In this document: piece after piece, positions 38,100-46,625 of the stretch | How the letters are laid out: each line of letters begins with the position of its first letter | How positions within the stretch are numbered: position 1 is the stretch's first letter | Assembly (NCBI GenBank): GCA_947503625.1 | Contig: CANNEK010000004.1 | Span: 352,046-416,045, forward strand | Source of the DNA: an uncultured Kordiimonas sp. | Lineage (GTDB): Bacteria; Pseudomonadota; Alphaproteobacteria; Sphingomonadales; Kordiimonadaceae | Length of the DNA stretch: 64,000 nucleotides | Reading direction: 5' to 3' | Translations under genes and position numbers: made by a program | The notes under the pieces: model-generated | What the model was told of the DNA's origin: nothing | The model's input: the letters and a program-made list of their open reading frames with translations, nothing else | Database searches by the model: none

Positions 38100-38837
38100 T
38101 CAAGCGGGGGAAAGCCCCGCCCATTGGTAGAAGTTGATCACTTCTCCGTCATGTGGACAGTCTGGTACGCTAAGCTCAACAAATAGTTTGGCGATGTCTT
38201 CAGGTGCCGGGAGTATCTCCGGGTCTTCACCGGGAACTGCTCTGGCTCGCATGCTGGTCCGTATAGGGCCAGGGTTCACCACATTCGATTTGATGGGGTT
38301 ATTTTTATTTTCGTTTGAATAAGTTAGCGCAAGATTCTCAACCGCGGCTTTGCTCATCATATAGCCACCCCAGAAGGCCTTTGCTTTTCCATTGCTGCCG
38401 GAACTGACGATAATAACACGCCCTGCGTCACTCGCCTTCAAAAGGGGGTCAAAAGAGCGAAGGAACCGATAGTTGGCAGTCACATTGATGTCCAGTAGTT
38501 CCTGAAAGTCTTTTGGCGCAATGTGCCCCAGCGGTGATAGTGGGCCCAAAATAGCGGCATTTCCGACAAAAATATCCAGTTTGCCCCAGCGTTCGTATAT
38601 TGACGCGCCAAGCCGGTCGATTGCATCCCCATCTTTCAGGTCAAATGGTACCAGTGTACAGTTTTGGCCAAGCGCGCGTATTTCGTCATCAAGGCTTTCA
38701 AGAGCTGCTTGGGAACGTGTACGTGCCGTTGCAATGATATCAGCGCCTTCAGCCGCCAGTGCAAGCGCCACAGCACGCCCAATTCCCCGGGATGCGCCAG
38801 TTACCAGCGCAAGCCGCCCATCCAAACGTTTACTCAT
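38100..38837 (-). CDS. Short-chain dehydrogenase/reductase
   Basis: A 245-residue SDR oxidoreductase. It has cofactor motif VTGASRGIG at the N-terminus, the DLKDGDA region, VGNAAILG (NNAG equivalent), then IIVSSGSN and YMMSK as catalytic Ser and Tyr-Lys, and NPGPIRTSM. The Arg after the Gly motif and near ARTRS suggests NADP(H). The substrate cannot be told. ATG 38837 has GGAG six bases upstream. It is the last gene after purF, 16 bases away. Confidence 0.88.
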   Translation of the reverse strand: MSKRLDGRLALVTGASRGIGRAVALALAAEGADIIATARTRSQAALESLDDEIRALGQNCTLVPFDLKDGDAIDRLGASIYERWGKLDIFVGNAAILGPLSPLGHIAPKDFQELLDINVTANYRFLRSFDPLLKASDAGRVIIVSSGSNGKAKAFWGGYMMSKAAVENLALTYSNENKNNPIKSNVVNPGPIRTSMRARAVPGEDPEILPAPEDIAKLFVELSVPDCPHDGEVINFYQWAGLSPA

Positions 38838-38853
38838 ACTCAACTCCAAAAAT

Positions 38854-40332
38854 TCAGGCGCGCAAGGGCGTTATCATATCCAGCTGGCGTGTTTTCTGGT
38901 CCTGATCCGACTGGTCTGTCAGGAAAGTGGGATAGTCACCCGTAAAGCAGGCATCGCAGTGCGCAGGCGCATCATTGTCTCGGCCTTCAGGGTGATTGAC
39001 GGCACGGTATAGACCATCAATCGAAACAAAAGACAGGCTGTCTGCATCAATATGTTTTCGCATGGCTTCAAGGTCCATGCGAGCTGCAAGTAATTTCTTT
39101 CTTTCAGGTGTGTCGACCCCATAAAAGCAGCTGTGGGCAGTTGGCGGTGAAGCGATGCGCATATGTACTTCGGTCGCGCCCGCTTCCCGCATCATGGTTA
39201 CAATCTTCATGGATGTTGTGCCGCGAACGATGGAATCATCCACCAGAATGATCCGTTTGCCTTCAATATTGCGGCGATTGGCGTTTAGTTTAAGCTTAAC
39301 ACCCAAATGTCGAATTTGATCGCTAGGCTCAATGAAGGTGCGGCCAACATAGTGATTGCGGATGATGCCAAGCTCAAAAGGAATACCCGATTCCTGAGCA
39401 TAGCCGATTGCTGCTGGTGTACCCGAATCAGGGACGGGGATTACAATATCTGCCTTAACGTGATGCTCGCGTGCGAGTTCGGCGCCAATATTTTTGCGGA
39501 CCTCATATACACTCATGTTGTCGGTAAAGCTATCAGGCCTCGAGAAGTAGACATGTTCAAAAATACACGGTCTCGGTTTTTCTTCCGGAAAGGGCTTGGA
39601 AGACTGAATGCCTTCGTCTGTGATGACGATAAGTTCGCCTGGTTCAACGTCCCGTACATAGTCGGCACCAATGATATCAAGCGCACAGGTTTCCGAACAC
39701 ATTATGTAGGACTTATCAAGCTTGCCCAGTACCAGCGGGCGAACGCCCAGAGGGTCCCGAACACCGATCAGTCCCTCTTTCGTGAGTGCAACGAGGGAAT
39801 AGGCCCCTTCCAGTTGTCGGAGCGTGTCGATGATGCGTTCCATCAGCGTACGATAACGGCTGGTGGCGATCAGGTGAATAATCACCTCGGTGTCTGATGT
39901 AGACTGGAAAATTGAACCCCGCTGCACCAGCGAAGTGCGGAGGTGACTTGCATTGGTCAGATTTCCGTTATGAGCAACTGCGAAACCGCCAGAGGCAAAT
40001 TCGGCGAACAGAGGCTGGCAATTGCGAAGAACCGTATCGCCGGTGGTGGAATAGCGCACGTGTCCGATAGCTGTATGACCGGGCAAGCTGTCTATCACGG
40101 CTTGGTTGGTGAAATTGTCAGCAACGTGTCCGAGCACTCGTTTGGTATGAAATTCCTGTCCGTCAAAGGCAGTTATGCCCGCGGCTTCTTGCCCGCGGTG
40201 CTGTAGTGCATGGAGGCCGAGGGCAGTGTGTGCCGTAGCGTCCTGACTCCCAAAAATGCCGAAAACGCCACATTCTTCGCGCAATTTATCGTCGTCGAAT
40301 GGATGTGAATAAGCAGATAATCCGTCGGTCAT
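38854..40332 (-). CDS. purF: Amidophosphoribosyltransferase
   Basis: First committed step of purine synthesis. The N-terminal glutaminase nucleophile is C21 in REECGVFGIFG, exposed after removal of a propeptide; HALQHRGQEAAG and GHVRYSTTG follow. The C-terminal phosphoribosyltransferase has VPDSGTPAAIGY and the PRPP loop ILVDDSIVRGTT. Length 492. Downstream of cvpA on the same strand, a classical pairing. Confidence 0.96.
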   Translation of the reverse strand: MTDGLSAYSHPFDDDKLREECGVFGIFGSQDATAHTALGLHALQHRGQEAAGITAFDGQEFHTKRVLGHVADNFTNQAVIDSLPGHTAIGHVRYSTTGDTVLRNCQPLFAEFASGGFAVAHNGNLTNASHLRTSLVQRGSIFQSTSDTEVIIHLIATSRYRTLMERIIDTLRQLEGAYSLVALTKEGLIGVRDPLGVRPLVLGKLDKSYIMCSETCALDIIGADYVRDVEPGELIVITDEGIQSSKPFPEEKPRPCIFEHVYFSRPDSFTDNMSVYEVRKNIGAELAREHHVKADIVIPVPDSGTPAAIGYAQESGIPFELGIIRNHYVGRTFIEPSDQIRHLGVKLKLNANRRNIEGKRIILVDDSIVRGTTSMKIVTMMREAGATEVHMRIASPPTAHSCFYGVDTPERKKLLAARMDLEAMRKHIDADSLSFVSIDGLYRAVNHPEGRDNDAPAHCDACFTGDYPTFLTDQSDQDQKTRQLDMITPLRA

Positions 40333-40472
40333 GCGATCACCCTGAAATTGCCGCCGGATGTGTTCCAGGAAACCAACCGTTCGCGGCTTGACGAAACCCT
40401 CCTTCCTATATCGTCAATGCGTCCTTCTGCATAGAGGTAACGTTACTTTTTTATGAACAGCGTTGGAAGGTG

Positions 40473-41129
40473 TCAGGTGCCGTCACTTTTTTCGGCTTCT
40501 TCCATCAGTTCGTCGAGGCGTCCCCGAACTTCTTCACCGTACTTGCCAGCTTTTTCTTCCAGAACTTCGTCAACGAACTGGCTGGTTGCTGCCTCTTTTG
40601 CCCGCTCAAGATAGTCAGAACCAAAATCACTTGGTTCTGTCCCAAGCACATCACCGACTACAGATGCCAGCATCTCGGCGCCCCAAGCTACGAGTGGTTT
40701 TGTCTGAGCCTGGCTCATCCAGGTTGGTTCATCACCGGGGACAAGTTTTACGATGCCGAAATAGATAGCGGAAACCAGCACCATCCCTCGCAGTAGGCCG
40801 AAAAGCGCACCAAGGGAACGATCAAGAAAACCGACCGGACTTTTTTTGATCGCTTCACCAATCATCCCGGCGAGCAACTTAAGGATAAACAGGCCACCAA
40901 TAAACAGCACGGCGTAGGTGACGGTATCCGCAAGCCATTCGGGCTCCACATATGGTCTCAAATAGGGTGTGATCAGCTCACCCGCGAAGACCACTGCAAA
41001 TATTGTTGCAATCCATGCCAGCAGGCTAAGCGCTACAGTCGCAAAACCCCGACTGAATGCCAGAACGGTAGATAGTCCAATGACAACAAGCACGGCAATG
41101 TCAAAAGCTGTAAGGGTTGTTGCATCCAT
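40473..41129 (-). CDS. cvpA: CvpA family membrane protein
   Basis: A 218-residue membrane protein with about four hydrophobic segments in its first 165 residues, including GFATVALSLLAWIATIFA and SLGALFGLLRGMVLVSAI, and a charged cytoplasmic C-terminal tail. CvpA proteins were first tied to colicin V production and purF; they are now linked to envelope stress. ATG 41129 has GAGG nine bases upstream; ATG 41159 is less likely. Between radA and purF. Confidence 0.88.
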   Translation of the reverse strand: MDATTLTAFDIAVLVVIGLSTVLAFSRGFATVALSLLAWIATIFAVVFAGELITPYLRPYVEPEWLADTVTYAVLFIGGLFILKLLAGMIGEAIKKSPVGFLDRSLGALFGLLRGMVLVSAIYFGIVKLVPGDEPTWMSQAQTKPLVAWGAEMLASVVGDVLGTEPSDFGSDYLERAKEAATSQFVDEVLEEKAGKYGEEVRGRLDELMEEAEKSDGT

Positions 41130-41170
41130 ACTGTTTATCCTCGTTTTACCGTTGAGCAATTCCCGAGAAG

Positions 41171-42535
41171 CTAGTTGTCGGGGAAAAAGTGATTCACCAG
41201 ATCACCAATACGGCTTAGCGACTGTTTTTCTATTTGTTTCTGACTCTGTTTCTTACCCATTGGCATAATAGCACGAGTAAAACCCAGTTTAGCGGCTTCT
41301 TTAAGGCGACTATCCGTTTGGGAAACGCTGCGTACATCCCCCGAGAGGCTGATTTCGCCGAAAACTACCGTTTCGTCGGGTAACGCGATTTGGGAGAGGC
41401 TGGACATAAGCGCTGCTGCAACAGCTATATCTGCTGCGGGTTCCGAGATTTTTAACCCGCCGGCTACATTAAGATAGACGTCGCAGCCCGCAAGGCCGAG
41501 GCCAGCGCGTGCATCCAGCACGGCGAGCACCATGGCAAGGCGTCCGGAATCCCAGCCAACTACGGCGCGTCGGGGGTTGGCAGCGGAAGACCGCGCTACA
41601 AGCGCCTGAATCTCGACGAGAACCGGACGGGAACCCTCAACACCGGCAAAAACACAGGTGCCGGGCTCACGTGTGTTATGATCTGCAAGGAATAGCTCAG
41701 ATGGGTTGGTAACTTCTTTCAGGCCAAGGCCTGTCATTTCAAATACGCCGATTTCATCTGTGCCACCAAACCGGTTTTTAACCGCACGGAGGATTCTGAA
41801 TTGATGACCCCGATCTCCTTCGAAGTAGACCACAGTGTCGACCATATGTTCCAGTACCCGCGGGCCCGCAATCTGGCCGTCCTTTGTCACGTGGCCAACG
41901 ATGAAAACAACCGTGCCTCGACGCTTGGCAAAACTTATAAGTTCATGTGCGCATACCCGAACCTGGCTGACTGTACCGGGTGCCGCCTCGACATGATCAG
42001 CGAACAGCGTTTGTATCGAATCAATGACCACTGCTTTGGGTGCAACACCTTCATCCAGCGTTGTCAGAATATTTCGAAGGCTTGTTTCACAGCCAAGTTT
42101 GAGGGGCGCACCCTGAAGGCCTAACCGTTTTGCCCGCATTTGTATCTGAGCAGTTGCCTCTTCACCAGAGATATAAACGCAGTCTTCGCCTTTTAACGCA
42201 AGGGCACCCATCGCCTGTAAAAGAAGCGTGGATTTACCAATGCCGGGGTCGCCGCCAATCAAAATGGCACTACCGGGGACCAGGCCACCACCCAGAGCAC
42301 GATCCAGCTCAGAAATGCCGGAAAGAGTGCGTGGCATCTCGTTAATCGGTTCGTTTAGAGAAACGAGAGAAACTGCACTGCCTTTTTTTTGACTAAGCCC
42401 CTTGGGCGCACCAGATACAGCGGCTTTCTGCTCAGAAATCGTGTTCCATTCGCCGCAGTCTTCGCATTTGCCTTGCCAGCGGTTGTATACCGATCCGCAT
42501 GATCCACATGTGAACGATTTTTGTGCTTTAGCCAT
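41171..42535 (-). CDS. radA: DNA repair protein RadA
   Basis: RecA-like ATPase that extends branch migration in recombination. An N-terminal zinc finger with Cys pairs (TCGSCG and CEDCGEW), Walker A GGDPGIGKST, the RadA-specific KNRFG motif (VKNRFGGTDEIG) and a C-terminal Lon-type domain ending before residue 454. It overlaps the start of the MlaF-like gene's end by one base, so it is cotranscribed with the ABC pair. Confidence 0.95.
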   Translation of the reverse strand: MAKAQKSFTCGSCGSVYNRWQGKCEDCGEWNTISEQKAAVSGAPKGLSQKKGSAVSLVSLNEPINEMPRTLSGISELDRALGGGLVPGSAILIGGDPGIGKSTLLLQAMGALALKGEDCVYISGEEATAQIQMRAKRLGLQGAPLKLGCETSLRNILTTLDEGVAPKAVVIDSIQTLFADHVEAAPGTVSQVRVCAHELISFAKRRGTVVFIVGHVTKDGQIAGPRVLEHMVDTVVYFEGDRGHQFRILRAVKNRFGGTDEIGVFEMTGLGLKEVTNPSELFLADHNTREPGTCVFAGVEGSRPVLVEIQALVARSSAANPRRAVVGWDSGRLAMVLAVLDARAGLGLAGCDVYLNVAGGLKISEPAADIAVAAALMSSLSQIALPDETVVFGEISLSGDVRSVSQTDSRLKEAAKLGFTRAIMPMGKKQSQKQIEKQSLSRIGDLVNHFFPDN

Positions 42536-43308
42536 CAGGGTTTAAGGAGCTGCATTTGAATAGGTCCGTGGGCACGGCCATGAATGAACTGATCGACATA
42601 GTCATTGCCGGACACATCAATTTCTTTTTTGTCGCCTTCCCAGATCATACGGCCTTCGTAAATCATCGTTATTCTGTCTGCAATTTTCCGGGCACTGGCC
42701 ATATCGTGGGTAATGGAAAGAGTGGTCGCACCCAAGTCGGTGACACACTCAACGATCAGGTCGTTGATTACATCTGCCATAATGGGATCCAGACCGGTTG
42801 TTGGCTCGTCAAAAAAGATAATTTCGGGTTCCGTCGCGATTGCCCGCGCGAGGCCAACCCGTTTTTGCATGCCACCAGAGAGCTCAGCTGGAGAAAGGTC
42901 GCCAACGTCAGGCGTCAGCCCGACACGGCGAAGTTTTTCGATGGCAATTTCTTTTGCCTCCGCCTTTTTCATACCTTTGCCCTGAATAAGGCCAAAAGCG
43001 ACATTCTGCCAAACTGGCAGGCTGTCAAAGAGTGCTGCGCTTTGGAAGAGCATACCAAATTTGCTGAGTACCTTCTTGCGCTCCCGCGCCGACAGGCCTG
43101 TCACTTCCTGCCCATCGACTTTTATGGAGCCCGAGTCAGGATGGACGATGCCGAGGATACATTTGAGCGTTACCGATTTGCCGCTTCCCGAACCACCGAT
43201 AACAACAAGTGACTGGCCTTTTTTTATGGTCAAATTGATTCCATTGAGAACTTGTTTGGGACCAAAAGCCTTGGTCACCTCGTGCATCTCAATCATTGGA
43301 GCACTCAT
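42535..43308 (-). CDS. ABC transporter ATPase, MlaF-like
   Basis: A 257-residue ABC ATPase: Walker A GGSGSGKS, Q-loop FQSAALFDSL, signature LSGGMQKRVGLARA, Walker B IIFFDEPTTGLDP and H-loop SITHDM. The FQSAALFDSLPVWQNVAF block marks the MlaF/phospholipid-transport group. It overlaps the permease gene by four bases. MlaD, MlaC and MlaB genes are not in the window. Confidence 0.92.
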   Translation of the reverse strand: MSAPMIEMHEVTKAFGPKQVLNGINLTIKKGQSLVVIGGSGSGKSVTLKCILGIVHPDSGSIKVDGQEVTGLSARERKKVLSKFGMLFQSAALFDSLPVWQNVAFGLIQGKGMKKAEAKEIAIEKLRRVGLTPDVGDLSPAELSGGMQKRVGLARAIATEPEIIFFDEPTTGLDPIMADVINDLIVECVTDLGATTLSITHDMASARKIADRITMIYEGRMIWEGDKKEIDVSGNDYVDQFIHGRAHGPIQMQLLKP

Positions 43309-44099
43309 AGCTGATTCCCAAATACGATGACGGTAATGATAAGATTGGCGAGCAGAATCATAATAAATGCCGATACAACGGCATTCGTTGTCGCTTTGCC
43401 CACACCTTGAGCACCCCCTCGGCTGTTGTAGCCGTGATAGCTGCCCATAAGTGCAATGATAAAGCCGAATACAGCGGCTTTGACGAGGGATGAAACCACG
43501 TCTGCCCGTTCCAGGAAGTCCGCAGTCACCTGTAAATATGTGCCGGCATTCAGACCCAGTCGTTCGGTGCCGATCATAAAACCACCAAGCACCCCAATAA
43601 CGTTGGCTACCAGCACAAGGAAGGGCAGGGTGATAACAGCTGCTATTAGCCTGGGTACTATGAGATAGTTGATCGGATCGGTCGACAGCGTCGTTAAAGC
43701 ATCGATTTGCTCGGTAACCCTCATAGTGCCGAGTTCCGCAGCCATTGCGCTGGAGACACGACCAGCGACCATCAGGCCACCAAGGACCGGGCCCAGCTCG
43801 CGAACAATGGCGATAACAACAACACCGGGAACAACGGATTCCGCGTTAAAACGGCTGCCACCAACAAAAATCTGTTGAGCCAGGGCTGCGCCGGTGAACA
43901 GGGCTGTCAATCCAACAACAGGCAGGCTGTTGTAGCCGATCAACCACATTTGCTGTAGTGCAAGGCGCCAATATATAGGCGGCCTGAAAATGTGTATCAG
44001 CGCTATAGATGCAAACTGAGACAGTCTCCCTACTTCCGCAAGAGAACTTAGAAAAATGCGACCGATGATCGCCAAGGGGTTATTCACACGCACTTCCAT
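43305..44099 (-). CDS. MlaE-family permease
   Basis: A 264-residue membrane protein with about five to six hydrophobic segments and the MlaE core [16 protein letters not shown], then [41 protein letters not shown] (positions about 95-134) and [16 protein letters not shown]. It is the membrane half of a lipid-transport ABC system that keeps outer-membrane asymmetry in relatives. It is first of permease-ATPase-radA-cvpA-purF-SDR on the minus strand. Confidence 0.92.
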   Translation of the reverse strand: [264 protein letters not shown]

Positions 44100-44203
44100 T
44101 TGTTGCCATTATGTTCCAACAGCCAAATCATGTTTAACGACACTAGATGAAAATGAAAAGTGGCTATTTCATGAGGCACGAGGAAATGTAAGGCATTTTT
44201 TGG

Positions 44204-44995
44204 CTATTTGCCCTGGAAGTCGGCATTGCGTTTTTGCAGGAACGCCATAACGCCCTCTGTGCTATCCTCAGTGTTACCCATTTCACGTTGCATCAGCGCC
44301 TCTGCCTGAAGTTGCTCGGCATAATTATTTTTCAGAGACTGTGCTATCAGCTGCCTGATACCGCCCAGAGCTTTAGTGGGGCCTGAGGCCAGTTTTTTAG
44401 CGAGCTCCGTTGCCTGCGTTTGGATATCCTCATCATCGACAACATCATAGACCAAGCCCCACTCAAGAGCTTTCTCAGCGGGTAAACGTTCGCCGAGCAT
44501 CATCATTGCTCTGGCTCGGGCACTGCCTACCAACCTTGGCAAAAGAAACGTGCTGCCAGCATCGGGAACCAGACCGATATTGACGAAGGCTTGCAGGAAG
44601 TATGCTGAGCGAGCGGCAATAACAATGTCGGCAGAAATCGCAATTGACATGCCAGCGCCGGCGGCGACACCATTCACGGCGGAGATTACCGGCATTTCCA
44701 GGGCGGCGAGTTCCAGTAAAATAGGATGGTAGCCGTCTATCAAACTTTGTCCGAGGTCACGATTGTTGCTGCCCATGTCACCTTGTGACAAGTCTGCCCC
44801 CGCACAAAAGGCCCGGCCAGCACCGGTAATCAGCAGGGCTCGAGCCTCGGAGTCAGGTGCATTAAGGCTTCTTACTGCATCCAGCATCTCTGACTTGAGT
44901 TTGCTCGAAAGTGCGTTGAGGCTATCCGGTCGATTCAGAGTTATCGTTGCCAGATTGTTTTCGATCGAGAAAAGAATATTGTCGTAGTTAGCCAT
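44204..44995 (-). CDS. Enoyl-CoA hydratase/isomerase family protein
   Basis: A 263-residue crotonase-fold protein. Oxyanion-hole and active-site stretches are ITGAGRAFCAGADLSQ and AVNGVAAGAGMSIAI, with VNIGLVPDAGSTFLLPRLVG after. The combination resembles PaaG-type 2-(1,2-epoxy-1,2-dihydrophenyl)acetyl-CoA isomerases, but no paa genes are near, so only the general activity is assigned. ATG 44995 has GAGGG directly upstream; a longer frame from 45046 is not supported. Confidence 0.88.
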   Translation of the reverse strand: MANYDNILFSIENNLATITLNRPDSLNALSSKLKSEMLDAVRSLNAPDSEARALLITGAGRAFCAGADLSQGDMGSNNRDLGQSLIDGYHPILLELAALEMPVISAVNGVAAGAGMSIAISADIVIAARSAYFLQAFVNIGLVPDAGSTFLLPRLVGSARARAMMMLGERLPAEKALEWGLVYDVVDDEDIQTQATELAKKLASGPTKALGGIRQLIAQSLKNNYAEQLQAEALMQREMGNTEDSTEGVMAFLQKRNADFQGK

Positions 44996-45068
44996 CAAAC
45001 CCTCCCTGTGATTTCTAGAAAGTAGGTCTGGTGAGCACTCTGACAAGAAACCCGAGAGTGAATTTTCG

Positions 45069-46475
45069 CTACTTGGCAGGTTTCTTTACGGGTACTGTCA
45101 AAAAAGCCGGTACGTGAGGCCCCATTCCAACAAATGGCTCTTTGGGCATATCGTCCGGCGCAGTGTTCAAACTGTCGTCTCTGCGGTCTCGCGGCCAACG
45201 ACGTTCGTTGCGTGAACTTCGTTCTGTGCTTCGGTCACGACGATGATCCTGCTTTCCGCGACCATGTTTCGCAGGTTTTTCTTCAATCTCTTCTGGTGCT
45301 GTCTGCTCGTCATCGCTGCTGGATTTGCGCCGCGGGCGTGCTTCCCGCTCAAGATGAAAATTCTCGTCAACGGGCAGCTTTGTTTTTGTAAGAGATTCGA
45401 TTGCTTCCTGCATTCGATCGTCGATCTTTGACTTGGTGGTGATCGTATAGGCAGTGCCTGAGCGCCCGGCGCGTCCTGTTCGGCCGATACGGTGCACATA
45501 GTCGTCAGGGTGGCCAGGGACGTCGAAATTAAACACATGGCTCACGTCCGGAACATCGAGGCCACGGGCAGCAACATCTGATGCCACAAGCAGTTGAATT
45601 TCGTTCTCTTTAAACTGACGGAGCGTCTCCATGCGTTCGCGCTGTTCCATGTCCCCATGCAACTGGCCTACGCTGAATTCGTGGCGACCAAGCGATGCAT
45701 AGACTTCTTTGACATCACGTTTGCGGTTGCAGAAGATGATGGCATTTTTGATGTCTTCCGTCCGCAGCAATTGCCGAAGCGCTTTTCTTTTGTCTCGCGG
45801 GCCTACAGCGATCAAAAGCTGTTTGATATTTGTTGCTGCGGTGGCAGGCCGGGACACTTCGATTTTTTTCGGATCGTCCAGAAACTTTTTTGTCAGTCGC
45901 TGGATGGCGGGCGGCATTGTTGCCGAGAAAAACAGTGTCTGATGCTTTTTTGTGATTCGCTCACAGATTTTTTCAACGTCCGGAATAAAGCCCATGTCCA
46001 GCATGCGATCTGCTTCGTCGATTACAAGAATATCGATACCATTCAATAGCAACTTCCCGCGCTCAAAATGGTCAAGAAGACGGCCGGGTGTTGCTATAAG
46101 CACGTCGGCGCCACGGTCCAGTGCTTTTTCCTGATCAGCAAAGTTAACGCCACCAATCAGAAGAGCCATGGATAGCTTGTGGTTTTTGCCATATTTTTCA
46201 AAACTTTCGGCAACCTGCGCCGCAAGTTCTCGTGTCGGCTCCAGAATGAGTGAACGCGGCATACGCGCACGTGCCCGGCCTTCGGCAAGTATATCTATCA
46301 TAGGAAGGGTGAAGCTTGCTGTTTTGCCTGTACCAGTCTGGGCAATACCCAGAACATCGCGTCCCATTAGGACCTGAGGAGCGGCTTGAGCCTGAATGGG
46401 GGTTGGCTCTGTGTAGCCTGCGTCTGCAACAGCTTTCAGTGTCGCTTCGCTAAGCCCAAGTAGTTCAAAACCCAT
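45069..46475 (-). CDS. DEAD-box RNA helicase, RhlE-like
   Basis: A 468-residue ATP-dependent RNA helicase: Q motif GYTEPTPIQ, Walker A AQTGTGKT, PTRELAAQV, DEADRMLDMGF, SATMP, and HRIGRTGRAGRSG. The C-terminal ~90 residues are highly charged, with Arg/Asp/Glu-rich stretches typical of RhlE-type tails that bind RNA. Ribosome assembly and cold-adapted RNA turnover are likely roles. It is followed by the enoyl-CoA hydratase gene and preceded by a 150-base gap with a 12-base palindrome. Confidence 0.92.
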   Translation of the reverse strand: MGFELLGLSEATLKAVADAGYTEPTPIQAQAAPQVLMGRDVLGIAQTGTGKTASFTLPMIDILAEGRARARMPRSLILEPTRELAAQVAESFEKYGKNHKLSMALLIGGVNFADQEKALDRGADVLIATPGRLLDHFERGKLLLNGIDILVIDEADRMLDMGFIPDVEKICERITKKHQTLFFSATMPPAIQRLTKKFLDDPKKIEVSRPATAATNIKQLLIAVGPRDKRKALRQLLRTEDIKNAIIFCNRKRDVKEVYASLGRHEFSVGQLHGDMEQRERMETLRQFKENEIQLLVASDVAARGLDVPDVSHVFNFDVPGHPDDYVHRIGRTGRAGRSGTAYTITTKSKIDDRMQEAIESLTKTKLPVDENFHLEREARPRRKSSSDDEQTAPEEIEEKPAKHGRGKQDHRRDRSTERSSRNERRWPRDRRDDSLNTAPDDMPKEPFVGMGPHVPAFLTVPVKKPAK

Positions 46476-46563
46476 TCTTTATCCCAACTGCTAACCGGTT
46501 CAATTCGCGCGCAGAATAGGCACAGACCGCCCAAAGTCAACGCTAGAGACGACCTGATTGATA

Positions 46564-46575
46564 AACTATATAGTT
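46564..46575. promoter_or_regulatory. 12-base palindrome upstream of the DEAD-box helicase gene
   Basis: AACTATATAGTT is a perfect palindrome about 90 bases before the helicase start, compatible with an operator, but AT-rich and unproven. Confidence 0.25.
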
Positions 46576-46625
46576 AAATCGATTACCATTGCCGCATTTA
46601 TGTGACAGTAACGCTGACGCCAAGA

